From Scatophagus argus (taxonomy: Eukaryota > Chordata > Actinopteri > Scatophagidae): 64,000 bases of DNA. The position numbers and the translations under genes were made by a program. Position 1 is the stretch's first letter, and the number at the start of each line of letters is the position of its first letter. The stretch spans positions 956,001 to 1,020,000 of the forward strand of contig NC_058496.1 of assembly GCF_020382885.2 (NCBI RefSeq), in the 5' to 3' direction. The notes under the pieces are model-generated. The model was given only the letters and a program-made list of their open reading frames with translations. It ran no database searches and was not told the DNA's origin. Below are positions 1 to 11,059 of this stretch, in pieces.

Positions 1-276
1 TGGGTGGATTGATGCAAAATGAAAAGGAAAATCACATCCAAACAGCTTCATCTGGTTTGTTTTTCTACAAATATTCCAGTGTTCAGTCCCTCTCCTGCAT
101 TTGTAACTTTGTTCCTTCTTTTTCTGACTGTTTTCTGTTCATTGTTTGTCCCTTCATTTTCATTTCTTTTTCCCACCTTCGTGACTGGAGGTGATGTGGT
201 GAGGTGATGTACTTTCAAACTCCAGAAAGCCTGAAAAGAAACTCTGCATTAGTAAACACAGTCAGTGTAGACTTAC

Positions 277-3200
277 TGCATGTGGACCACAATAAAACTG
301 GACCAGCAACCAATGAGGAAGTCACAGCTTCTTTAAGGTGGACTGAAGAGATTCTGTCATCCTTTATTAACTTGAAACGTGCAGATTCAGCAGTGAGCTC
401 ACAAATATTTAAAAGAAATAAAATGTGAGTTTGTAGCCACCACCTACAGACACTGTAACTCTACATGTTAATGTGGACCACAAGGTTTCACACTCAGTTC
501 ACTTTGACTTACTGTCTGGTGGGAGGAATTCAGTGTTGCTCCTGATCCCCACAGGTGCTTCCTCTGAGCCTGTAGGAACACAGAAAATGTGGACATTCAT
601 TCTATATCTACACATCTGTACAGTCTGTGCATTAAAGTTTTAGTTTAGACACAGTCTCTGTGTTTATTCTCCTGAAATATGACTATATATAACTCTACAT
701 GTTAATGTGGACCACAAGGTTTCACACTCAGTTCACTTTGACTTACTGGGCTGAGGAGGTTCATCTTCACTCCTCCTGGGCCTCTTATGTTCTCTATCTG
801 ACCCTGTAGGAACACAGAAAGTGTGGACATTCCTTCATTGTTTCATCCACATGTAATCTGAATTAAAGCTGCTTGTTGCAGTGACTGCTGGTCACACAGC
901 AGATCTATCAGTGGATCCTGAAGTGCTGCACTGACAGAATCTGTGGCAGTTTAACAGATTTGTGGGGATTCTGTCCAGTCAAATGACTCAGAGCAGCAGG
1001 TGTGGACAGCAGACCACCTGCCTCTGGGACCAGAATCACTCAGCTGGATGAGTTAGTGGGAGGACAGTTTGAGTATCTTGACTGCTTTATCCGTCAGACA
1101 GAACGACACCATCTGTGGTCAATTAAACGGTTTTGGTGGTTTAATGGACTACATGAACAACAACACCTGCTGCTGTGAAAACAGAATCACGACTGAAAAA
1201 ACTGAGTTGTGCTTTTTGGTCGACTTTACAGAACAAAGTCAGCAGAGCAGAGACGAGCAGAGAGAAACAGGAAGAGGCAGAGCTTCAACCATAACCATCT
1301 GATCACCATAGGCACAAACAGAGAAGAAGACAGAGTTGTTGATGTGTGTGATGTGTGGACAGTGAGAGCAGACTGTGTGTTACTCAGACTCACAAAGTCT
1401 TACCTGAGTTCTCCATGATGTTCCTCTGCTGGAAACGTCAGACACTGAATGAAGACCTACTGGGTTCAATCACCTGAAGAGAAGATCAGAAAGTGTTCAG
1501 CTGTCTTGTTCACTTGTTTCAGCTCCATCACAGGACACAAAGCTGTAGGTTCAAGTCCTCTGCAGCTTCCTGTGAGCCCACGCAGGAGTGGACAGACAGG
1601 GGACACGCCAAACTTTGTCTGTCCATTGAGTCACATTTTGAGTCTGTTAGTGTCCCTCACCCTCAGGCAGCTGCCCCAGCAGACAACAGCATAAGTGATG
1701 GCACTGGACACCACCGACTCGTAGAACATCCTCAGCATCGTCCTGCAGATGTTGAAGGACCTCAGCCGCCTCAGAAAGTAGAGGCGGCTCTGGCCCTTTC
1801 TGTAGACCATGTCCACGTTCTTGCACCAGTCCAGTTTGTGGTCTAAGTACACCCCCAGGTATTTGTACTCCTCCACCACCTCCACAGTGGCCCCTTTGAT
1901 GTTGATAGGGGTCACTGGAGCCTTAGTCCTCCTCAGGTCCACCACCAGTTCCTTGGTCTTTGTCACATTGAGCTGTAGGTGGTTTTTCCCGCTCCATGTG
2001 ACAAAGTTGTCCACTACTGTCCTGTACTCTCTCTCATCCCCCCCAGTAATACACCCAACCACTGCAGAGTCATCAGAACATTTCTGAAGATGGCAGGACT
2101 CTGTGCAGTGCGTAAAGTCTGTGGTGTAGATCGTGAAGAGGAAGGGAGAGAGGACAGTCCCCTGTGGAGCCCCGGTGTTGCTGATCACTTCATCTGACAG
2201 GCAGCACTTCAGGCGTACGTACTGCGGTCTGCCCGTCAGATAGTCTGCGATCCAGGACACCAGTGGGGCATCCACCTGCATCGCTGTCAGCTTCTCAGCC
2301 AGCAGAGCCGGCCTGATGGTGTCAAACGCACTCGAGAAATCAAAGAACGTGATTCTCACAGTGCTTGCCGGCTTGTCCAGGTGAGTGTAGACTCTGTTCA
2401 GCAGGTAGATGATGGCATCGTCCACTCCAAGGCGGGGCTGGTAGGCGAACTGAAGGGGATCCTGAAGTGGTTGGACCATGGGCCGGAGCTGTTCCAGGAC
2501 GAGTCTTTCCAGGGTCTTCATGATGTGTGACGTCAGGGCCACAGGCCTGTGGTCCTTGGGGTCTCTGGGACGCGGCGTCTTTGGGACAGGAACGAGGCAT
2601 GACGTCTTCCACACCACGGGGACCCTCTGAAGACTCAGACTCAGGTTGAAGACATGATGGAGTACTCCGCTTAGCTGGGGGGCACAGGCTTTCAGGACCT
2701 TGGGGCTCACACCATCTGGGCCTGCAGCTTTGCCTGCACGGAGTCTCTGCAGCTGTCTTCTCACCTGGTCAGCTGTGAAGGTCATCGTTGGGGTGATGGG
2801 TGGGGGAGGAGTGCATGTGGTACCCAGGTGAGAGTGGTCCACCCAGGCTTCTGGGGACGAGGTGTGAGCGAGGCCATCCAGATGGAATGTGGGTGGAGGG
2901 AGAGAGGCTGGAGTGGCTGCAACCGTACTGCTGAGGAGTCGTTTGAAGTGTGAATTGGGGTCCCTGTGTCGAATCTGTTGAAAAACTGATTCAACTCGTT
3001 CGCCCGTTCCACACTGCCATCAACTCCTCCGCTGTTTGGCCCGTAACCTGTGATGGTCCTCATGCCACTCCACACCTCTCTCGTGTTGTTCTGCTGGAGT
3101 TTCCACTCCAGCTTCCTCCGGTACCTCTCCTTTGCCTCCCTGATCTTTATTCTCAGGGTGCGCTGAATAGCTCTCACCTCCTCCCTATTGCCTGCTCTGA

Positions 3201-6200
3201 AAGCCCTCTTCTTGTTGTTGAGGATGGCTTTGATGTCCTTGGTTACCCACGGCTTGTTGTTGGGGTAACACCTTACAGTTGTGGTTGGGACAATGGTGTC
3301 CACACAGAAGTTTATGTAGGCAGTGATGCACTCAGTGAGCCCATCAATGTCCTCGCCGTGGGGCTCACAGAGTGCCTGCCAGTCTGTCACCTCAAAACAG
3401 CCCTGGAGTGTCTCATTGGCCTCGTCTGTCCATCTCCTCACAGTCCTTGAAGTTGTGGGCAGACGCTTTACGAGAGGCACATAGCAGGGGGAGAGGTGGA
3501 TCAGGTTGTGATCTGACCTGCCTAGTGGGGGGAGGGGGGAAGAGCTGTAACAATCCTTTGCATTAGCATACAGCAGGTGTATTGTTCTTCCCTCTCTGGT
3601 AGGACAGTTCACAAACTGAGTGAAAGTGGGGAGTGTTTTGTCCAGGTTAGTGTGGTTGAAATCACTCGAGATTGCAATGAATGCACTCGGGTGCTGAGTC
3701 TGTATCCGGGCTATTGCAGAGTGAATAGTGTCACATGTCCTGCTGGGGTTTGCAGAGGGGGGGACATAAACCTTTACCATGACAACATGTGAAAACTCCC
3801 TGGGCAGGTAATATGGACGTAGTCCAACGGCACACAGTTCCACATCCGGGCTGCAGATGCGCTCCTTCACTGTGATGTGAGCTGGATTACACCACCGGTT
3901 GTTGACGAGCACGGCAAGCCCTCCCCCTTTGTGCTTACCGCTGGTAGCGCAGTCTCTGTCCGCACGGACCGTATGGAAGCCCGTTACCGTCACATTGTCG
4001 TCGGGTATGTCCTGGTGCAGCCATGTCTCCGTAAAGCACATCAAACTGCACTCCCGGTATTCCCTCTGACTCTGCGACAGTGCCGTCAGTTCGTCCATCT
4101 TATTCCCGAGTGACCTCACATTTCCCATGACGATAGAGGGGAGACACGGCTTAAACTTCCTAGTCATAAGCCTCCGCTGTTTCCCTCTTCCTCCGTAACT
4201 TTTTATTTCCCCTGCATCCACTGTGAGTTTTAATCCAGCATTCAGCAGGGATTTCTCTCGGTGTTTTCCCTGGAGCGGTGGCCGGCTTCAGGTCCATCAG
4301 CTGATCCAGAGTGTAAACAATGCGGGCAGCGAGGAGTTTCATCGCCGCTCCGAAAAGTGTAGTTCAGCGACGAACAAAAACACCAAAAAGACCCACAACT
4401 TCCTGGTGTGGACCAGTTGTCAGCCATCCAGAACTTGGACTTTGCTTTGAGCTGCTTTGTCAACAAAATGTGCTTCTTGAAACCAAAAAAACCACTTCAT
4501 CTAAACCCTGTCTCAGTGCAGATGTAAGCACTTGGTGTTGTGTGTGGCTTTACCTGGAGGACGTCCATGACAAAGTTATGTTTATGTTAATTTTGAGCAA
4601 TTGTGAAATTTTTCAAACCAGTTTGATAAAAAGAAAAACGCTGGACCCGACCAGCACACTGAAATCTACCACCAGGTGTTGCACTTGACTCACCGGTCGC
4701 TCACATTGAGCCCATCAATGGGACTGTAGCAGCACCATAAACCATCAGGACTGTGACACGTCCTGTTTTTATGTCTCACAGCCAATCAGCTGAATGTTTC
4801 TCCTTCAAAAGTTTAACATCAAAATAATAAGAAAATAAGACTTTGTACTGCAGTAACTTTAACAGGCCAAACAGAGTGAATCAAAACCAGCCGGATGCTG
4901 AAGTTCTGTCCACCTTCACCTGATCGATGTTGGTTCAGTCATTTTGCATTAAATCAAACCAGTTGGACCCCAACTGTACTTTATGTACACTGTTAACAGC
5001 CTAATTTTCCTTTCAGCTGATTAATTCCAAGTAGTCCAACACTGATATGACTGGCTGAGTGTTAATTATAGGATTGCACATTATTAATTCATGCAACTGT
5101 CTATAACTGAGTTTCAGGCCAAGTATTTACATTTTGTACTGGATAAAGCACCTTTAAAAAGTATTCATTTTCTCGGGTATTTTCTCCCTTTATTGCTTTT
5201 ATAAAAGGAAACACAGACAATATAATCTGCCTTTTTCTTGTCAAAAGAAAAAAACTCAAAGTGAAAACAGATTTCTACAAAGTAATGTTAATTAATTAAA
5301 AATGTAGAATGTAAAATAAGAGTCACTGAGTCTGTGTGGACAGGCCTCAGTCAGGTTTGCACATCTGGACACCAGTTTTTGTCCCTTCTCCTCTGCAGGA
5401 TCAAGGATCAGGCATGAAAAGCCCTTTTCAAGTCCAGTCACAAATTCTCTATTGGCTGGAGGTCTGGGCTTTGACTCAGCCGCTCCCACACACTCACCCT
5501 GTTGCCTTTAAACCATTTCTGTGCAGCTTTCACTGTATGCTTCAGGACACTGTCTCGCTGGAGAATAAACCTCTCAAGTCATAGTTCTCTTGTGGACTCC
5601 TTCAGAGTAGTCACGGGTGTCTTGGTGGCTTCTGTCACTAGTGTCCTTCTTGCATGAGGACGACCTGCTCGAGGCAGACTTACGCATGTGCCACAATCCT
5701 TCCATTTGTTAATGATGGATTTAACTGAACTCCAGTGGATGTTCAGTGGCTTGGAAACTTATTTGTATCCATCCCCTGACTTTCAGTAACCTTTTCTTTG
5801 AGCTGCATGTCGTCTTCTTTTGTCTTCATGGGGTAATTGTAGCCAGGAATCCTGGTGAACCAGTGACTGGACCTTCCAGACAAAAATGTCTTTATACTGC
5901 AGTTACTTGGGACACGTTCACTGCACTCAGGTGGTTTCTGTTTCACTTATTGTGAGACTATTAGCACCAATTGGCTGGACCTCTGCTGAATTAGGTAGGT
6001 CACTTTAAAGGGGGTGAATATTTATGTAGTCACTTATTTTACACAATATTTTTAATTCATTAACATTTCTTTATAGAAATCTGTTTTCAGTTTGACATTA
6101 AAGAATCAGAATCAGAATACTTTACTGATCCCTGAGGGAAATTGGGTTTGTTGACAGCTGCTCCAACCAAGATGAGAATTATAATAAAAACAGAAATAAG

Positions 6201-8460
6201 AATATAAAAATAATAAATCAATAAAGATTTTTCTTTTGGTCAAAAAAGCCTTATTATTTACAAGCACAATAAAAGGGGAAAACATCCAAGCAGGTGTATA
6301 CTTTTTTATAGGCAACGTAAATATGTTCACTATATTTGAGGAGTTAAATGACAATCCAAAAGTGTCATCAAATAAATATTGAAATAACACGTTTATACTG
6401 TCCCAGCTAAATTCTGTGCTTTCTGATCTGATTTCTGAGTCTTGTCTGCTCAGTGGAATTTATTGTGGAAAATTTATTTGAATGATAGGCGTGATTTTCA
6501 TCAGCATGTTAGTTTATTTGTTGTTAGTTTATTCAGCTTAACATTAACATTAACATGCTTTAAACATGTTACACCTTTGTAGGTTCAGCAGCACATAAAC
6601 TTTAATTCAGCTTGGAACAGTTCAAATAAACAGTCAGAAGAGCAGAACTTACTGGAGGGAGGAAGGAACTGATAGCTGCTGCTGTGGCTCAGAGACCTCG
6701 CTACGCTTCCTTCTGTGAGAAAACAAAATCCACAGCCGTCCACACACATTAAAGCACATCAAAAAGTCTATGATGAGTGTCTGACGTGAAAAAAGTACAA
6801 TTATCACAATAAATCCCTTAAAACGTCAGCCGCTCCTTCACCCTCGTTAAACATTATTTAACATATAAAGTGCAGATATTTTTCATTTCACAGTTTTACT
6901 GCTGGACTCAAGATAAACCAGTCCTAAACCAGTCCGGCCAGCCACATAACATGTTGTTTTCAATACTTAATATATCAGCAAAAATAATAAATAACTGATA
7001 GTCATGTGCACAGTTTAAAGACAGTTTAAAGAGTGTGTGTTCTCCTTCTTTATAAAATCAGACTCATGTGACACAGTTTGACTTTGTGCCACCTGATGGA
7101 AAGCAAAGTGTTTCATCCCAACCTAACTGGACTGACCCACTGAAATAACAGTTTAACATAAGAAGTACAATCACTCTAATACAGTAATTCATTACAATTT
7201 TGAGGTACTTTTACTTTAGTATTTTAATGTTATGTTATACCTGTACTGCATTATATTTCAGAGGGGAATACTGTATTTTTTATTTATCAGACAGCTTGTG
7301 TGATCAGTTTACAACACATGAGTCTGTGCTGTGGATCCAACGATCCCACAGTCACAGTGGTGTGTGGTGCAGGAAAACACTTTCAACCAAAATCTTTCCT
7401 TCAGTGTGAGGGGTGAACTGTTTTACAAAGACGTACAGAATATTATCTCTGGACAGGTGACATGAACTGTTTTGAAAATCTGTTACCTCTATTATCACTC
7501 CTTCATCTCTCTCTTCTTTGAACCACTTTGAAAAGCACTGAAAGCTTAAAGCTTAAGGCTCTGGCCCCAAAGAAAAGGAACAATCAGCTCCACATCACCA
7601 TGAGATTCATGTGAAGGTGACCTTAACATCACACTGAAGTTTAAATGTGGCTTTGACAACCTCAGGTGTAAGGCTGCCAATAACCTAAATATTCTTTTAA
7701 TTAACCTGCTGCTAATTTTCCCAACGATTTGATTCATCGTTCGGTCTGCGTCTTTGGTTCAACCGACAGTCCAAAACCCAAACTCTCACATTAACTTTCA
7801 TTCATGACAAAGAAAAGCAGCAAATCATTCAAGAAGCTAAAAGCAAACGACTGAGAAAAGACTGAAATGATTGACGTGAGAAACAGTCGGCAGCTGATTT
7901 ACTTTTGATTGACTAATCGATTAATTGACTGTCTTTAAAACAGCAATTTATTGATGGTCCCCAAATGAAACCTGTTTGATGGACACACTGACAGACAGAC
8001 AGACAGGCAAGCAGGCAGGCAGGCAGGCAGGCTGACAGACACACAGGCAGGCAGACAGACACACAGACAGGCAGGCAGGCTGTCAGACACACAGGCAGGC
8101 AGGCAGGCAGGCTGACAGACACACAGGCAGGCTGACAGACACACAGGCAGGCTGACAGACACACAGGCAGGCTGACAGACACACAGGCAGGCAGACAGAC
8201 ACACAGACAGGCAGGCAGGCAGACAGACACACAGACAGGCAGGCAGGCAGGCAGATATTTTGTCAGTTTGTCTGCCTGTGAATTCGGTTCAGATATTACT
8301 GCGTTTTGTTGCATTGTACTTGTACATGTGTAATGACAATAAAGTTGAATCTAATCTAATCTAATCTAGTTTCAAATACAAAGCGCAGTACCTGACAAAG
8401 TTACTGTACACTTGTGCAGTAAATCTGACTGTACTCACCGTCTGCTGCCGCAGCGGCCAT
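277..8460 (-). CDS. Unrecognised gene, N-terminal exons only (runs off left edge)
   Basis: I do not recognise this gene. Exons inferred on the minus strand: 8460-8439 (start codon, Kozak-like, reads MAAAAAD, perfect GTGAGT donor), 6712-6653 (60 nt, ends in YQFLPPS), 803-747 (57 nt, Arg/Glu/Pro rich), 569-513 (57 nt, contains NTEFLPPD) and, weakly, 342-277 (66 nt). Every internal exon starts and ends in phase 1 and is a multiple of three, so they join in frame without a stop and could be skipped or duplicated freely. Donors are GTAAGT; acceptors follow pyrimidine tracts. Two exons end in a similar FLPP motif. A decayed LINE and a Tc1 copy would lie in the introns. Symmetric repeated short exons are known at the front of some fish immune-receptor genes, but no domain is visible here, so that is only a guess. 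The chain as a whole is inference; the 803-747 and 569-513 exons are the best supported. Confidence 0.38.
457..833. repeat. Direct tandem duplication, 234-bp spacing, carrying an exon each
   Basis: Positions 457-514 and 691-748 are almost identical over 58 bases, and 571-599 matches 805-833 at the same 234-bp offset. Each copy encloses a 57-nt minus-strand exon candidate (513-569 and 747-803). The intron flanks are better conserved than the exons themselves. This indicates a fairly recent unequal duplication of an exon plus its flanks. Confidence 0.75.
1404..1416 (-). CDS. Possible alternative first coding exon
   Basis: On the minus strand an ATG at 1416 reads MENS and runs into a GTAAGA donor after one further base, so it ends in phase 1 and joins in frame to the exon at 803-747. 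Upstream is a possible acceptor of NAGNAG form (cagcag), but entering through it does not give the frame needed from the 6712-6653 exon. I therefore read this as an alternative start, or as the start of a separate gene, not as an internal exon. Confidence 0.3.
1631..2842 (-). pseudogene. LINE reverse transcriptase domain
   Basis: Reads the classic RT blocks in order: KAAGPDGVSP, PVPKTPRPRDPKDHRPVALT, FDFSSAFDTI, GAPQGTVLSP, then CSDDSAVVG in the place of the YxDD catalytic box, and YKYLGVYLDHKLDW. The first residue of the catalytic box is Cys where a Tyr or Phe is usual, which probably reflects decay (inference). The frame ends at a TGA immediately after RLKM, short of the usual C-terminal region. 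The product would copy element RNA at the nicked target. Confidence 0.88.
2782..4221 (-). pseudogene. LINE endonuclease domain and linker
   Basis: The frame reads an exonuclease-endonuclease-phosphatase fold: NVRSLGNKMDEL near the start, FTETWLHQD (the catalytic Glu motif), then SSDFNH where active copies have a GDFNH-type motif, and SDHNLI near the end. This domain nicks target DNA to prime reverse transcription. The Gly-to-Ser change beside the catalytic Asp, together with the frameshift at the 3' end of the frame, argues that it is dead. The C-terminal 180 residues are the linker leading into the RT. Confidence 0.85.
4461..5147. other. No gene seen
   Basis: AT-rich sequence between the LINE and the Tc1 element. 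I see no splice-flanked open frame, repeat or RNA gene here. Confidence 0.5.
5400..5946 (-). pseudogene. Tc1-type transposase relic
   Basis: On the minus strand the N-terminal helix-turn-helix start reads MKTKEDDMQLKEKVTES near 5850. After a deletion of the central catalytic region, the DDE C-terminal block reads FILQRDSVLKHTVKAAQKW and then SQSPDLQPIENL around 5430-5575. The family motif at the second catalytic Asp is usually QQDNDPKHT, so the Asp-bearing segment is altered (RDSVLKHT). Stops and frame changes lie throughout. An active enzyme would cut and paste the element by binding its inverted repeats. Confidence 0.75.
6107..6225 (-). mobile_element. LINE 3'-tail fragment inside the Tc1 element
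   Basis: The stretch starts with tandem agaatc/cagaat copies and continues tactttactgatccctgagg, the reverse complement of the ATTCTG-repeat tail seen at the 3' end of L2/Rex1-like fish LINEs. It interrupts the right part of the Tc1 copy, so it arrived later. The right boundary is approximate. Confidence 0.55.
7999..8254. repeat. CAGG/CAGA minisatellite with 20-bp higher-order unit
   Basis: A block of tetranucleotides CAGG, CAGA and CACA. In its centre the array repeats a 20-bp unit (acacaggcaggctgacagac) about four times, so the tetramer has become a higher-order repeat. The minus-strand Cys/Leu/Pro-rich reading frames through it come from the repeat and are not genes. Confidence 0.9.
8290..8371 (+). 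mobile_element. LINE 3' end with (TCTAA)n tail
   Basis: Ends in aatgacaataaagttgaa followed by four TCTAA/AATCT units. This AATAAA plus short tandem tail is the normal 3' end of L2-like fish LINEs. Only the last ~80 bases are present, directly after the minisatellite, as in a strongly 5'-truncated insertion. Confidence 0.65.
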
Positions 8461-10496
8461 GTTGTCGCCGTGCAGGAGACACCTGGAGAAACTGGGCTGG
8501 AGAACAACAGGTGGTTTTAAAACCATTCAAACATAAAGGAACAAAATGTTCTCATTCAGCTCAGTGAAAAACAAAAGCAGGAACATCTTGTGTTCCAGCG
8601 ATGACACGAGCCTTCAGGTGCTTCCACCTGTCTGTTTTAACTTCCAGCTGGTACACACAGTGGTAAGACTGTAGTAGCTGTATACTGTCACACAGTGAGC
8701 AGCAGTACTCTCTGTGTACTGACAGGTACTGACGTACTCGAAGCCTAGAAGAGACCGGAGCTTCCGGTGTGCGTTGGAGCAGATCACTTTGGAGCTAAAA
8801 CCTGCAAAAGTCCCCCTTCAGTCATAAGGTCGAATCCATTTTAAAACAGTTTCAAGCTTCCTGTTAATGTGACGGATTTTGGTTCGTCGTTTTAGTTTTA
8901 TTTAGGGTTTTGCCACTTTTGTCTTATTTCACAATCTGCGGGTTCCTGCAGCTGTCTGACTGTCCACATTCACTTTCATTGTTTTATCATTAATATTTTA
9001 ATTATTTCGATCCATCAACACGTTTAATAACCTGCACGCAGTTCATTCGTCTGTTTGTGCTTAGTTTGTATTGAAATTTTTACTCACCAACAAATTCTTG
9101 CTGCGCCACAAACGACACAAATGAAAGTGAAAGTAAAAGCTGCTCGCTGTAAAAATATAAAAACTACAAACAGTTTTCCATCTGCATTCTCCAAAACACG
9201 CAGACCAAAACGTGTGAGCTCATTTACTCACATTTCCTGTCTTTTTGGTGTCGTTCACAGATCCGAGTCCTCTGGCCCCTCAGGTCGGCTGAACGTCGGG
9301 CCCGAGACCTCAGCTGACCGACATGTTGCAGGTACGTTCTGCGCCTGCGTGAAGGAAATGTCTGCATACCAGCGGGAAACTTGGACTCGGACTGCTGACA
9401 TACAGAAGTATTGTCAGAAAATTCTTTGTCTTTAAAGTAAAATATTCAATATGAGGCACAGAGTCTCCTGTCACAGTTATGAGTTATCACCAGGATGTTT
9501 GGACTTTCATTAATGTGCTTTTAGTAAAAAATATTCTGATTGCTCAGCTGGGGGAGGAGATTCTAACGTTAACTTAGTGCTGCTGAAGTGAACTTCAATC
9601 TGTAGAATCAGTAGAAGGATTTGATATTTTAGGGGAATGTAGGAAAAATTTAATTACTCTGCTTAAGTACAAGAATTGAAGTCTGCAGCCATCAGCTGGT
9701 TATGCTCACCTGGTCCTCAGGTTATAAAAGCTGGGCCATGTGTTCACTTACTGCTGAGAGGTGGCAGTGACAGGTCAGGGCACATTACACTTTAACTACT
9801 GCATATTTTACATGCAAAACAAAATTAGAGTGTTAAGATAAGGTAAAATAATCTTTTATTAGTCCTGCATGTGTGGGTTGTTTGTGTGTGTTGTAAAACA
9901 TGTTAAATGAAGGTCTTGATGGATAAAAAACATTATTTCTGTGCTGTAGATACATCATAGTGATTATTTAGAAATAATAAAATGACTGGATGAGTGTTTT
10001 ATCTCCATTACATGTAACACTGCTGCACATTTACTCTAAGACAATGCAAGATATGAACAATATATCAAGATATCAGATATCAACAAATCATTGATTTAAG
10101 TCCTGATTAAACTGAAAACATGTTTCTAAACCCCACTGCAGCAAAATTCAGTCTTGCTGCACATTACAAAGTTGGTTGGTTTCTTTCAGCTGTTGGTTTC
10201 CTGTGCTTGGATTCAGGTGTGTACCTGTGATAAATGAGTGTTTTCCTCTTGTCACATCCAGATGACCTTCAATAATCTGGACCAAAGGTCAGTTCAACAT
10301 GTGGTCTCCTCCTCTCCCCATGTGGTACTGCGGCTCAGTTTGTTTTCTTGGGTTGTTTGTCCTTGTTTTCCTTTTTTCCAGTGATGACAAAGACCTTCCT
10401 CAGCTCAGACGCTGAACAGAAAACAACAAACCTGCTCAGTGTAGGAAATAAAATCTGATTCTGTCAGCTGCTGCAAGTTCGCCAATGAGATTCAAA
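8461..10496. other. No gene seen; probable 5' flank of the left-edge gene
   Basis: Noncoding sequence upstream of the minus-strand start codon at 8460. Open frames here are short, unspliced and of ordinary composition. I see no TATA box at a convincing distance and no repeat family I can name. Confidence 0.4.
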
Positions 10497-10645
10497 CATT
10501 CAGAAATAATAAAATGTGAGTTTGGACCTGCTAACAAATGCTGTAACTCTAAATGTTAATATACAGAAGAATAAATGTGACTCAGTTCAGCTGAACACAT
10601 CGTTTGTGGCAGGAACTCAAAGCTGCTGCTCCTCCACCTTTCAGG
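10497..10645 (-). repeat. Degenerate far copy of the 408-569 exon region
   Basis: The order of blocks matches the left-edge duplication: gaaataataaaatgtgag then ctgtaactctaaatgttaat, then a segment resembling the 569-513 exon on the minus strand (GGAGCAGCAGCTTTGAGTTC against the AGGAGCAACACTGAATTC block). The GTAAGT donor is lost. It looks like a dead paralogous exon about 10 kb away in the same orientation. Confidence 0.5.
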
Positions 10646-11059
10646 TTGTAGCTCGTCTACACACACAACACTGATGATCTTTAACCATCTGAAAGCCAAG
10701 CAGTTTTAACTCCTCCTTTGTTTGTACTATTTTTAAAATTGAAACTAGTGAAAATGAGGAAGAAAACGAGACGTGTGTGAAGAGCTTCTGCCTTTGGTTC
10801 AGGTGACAGCATCATGTGGAGACGACTGAGTGGCAGCAGGAACTTTCATTAAAATTACATTTGAGTATAACTTTGCGGTGCACGGAGCTCCGACTGTCTG
10901 GTTTGGGACATTTTTTGTGTAACAGCTGTATTTTTCCTGTTCATGTTGGTAGGTCATGCTTTGTTTCCTAGAAGTTGCCTACTTTTGAGCACTCTGAACA
11001 TTTTGAACACATTGAACACTCTTTATCGAGTGGCACGGTTGCTCGTAGCATGGACATTA

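Larger units (their letters stand above)
1631..4460 (-). mobile_element. Non-LTR retrotransposon (LINE), CR1/L2/Rex1-like, decayed
   Basis: A minus-strand element with an apurinic-type endonuclease reading frame (4221-2782) followed by a reverse transcriptase frame (2842-1631). The two overlap in different frames, so a frameshift now separates them. The 5' end is not defined; similarity-like coding text continues to about 4460. The 3' part stops near 1631, inside the region after the RT palm, with no UTR or tail repeat, so the 3' end was lost. LINEs normally lose their 5' end, so a later deletion or rearrangement is inferred. The exact clade cannot be fixed by eye. Confidence 0.85.
5148..6318 (-). 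mobile_element. Tc1/mariner-type DNA transposon, decayed
   Basis: The left end (5148, gcacctttaaaaagtattc) and the right end (about 6296-6318, the inverted gtatactttttt-ataggc) form degenerate terminal inverted repeats of the type found on Tc1-like fish elements. Between them lies a minus-strand transposase relic. The length, about 1.17 kb, is near that of a full element, but part of it is a later LINE-tail insertion (about 6107-6225), and the middle of the transposase is missing. Confidence 0.75.

Noticed and set aside
7999-8254. CRISPR-like array
   Set aside because: The 20-bp units are directly adjacent with no unique spacers, and the genome is a vertebrate's.
7913-8314. Cys/Leu/Pro-rich frames on the minus strand
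   Set aside because: They are translations of the CAGG/CAGA minisatellite, the same pattern in more than one frame.
9055-9435. 126-codon plus-strand frame
   Set aside because: No splice context, no recognisable domain, and a composition like translated noncoding DNA.
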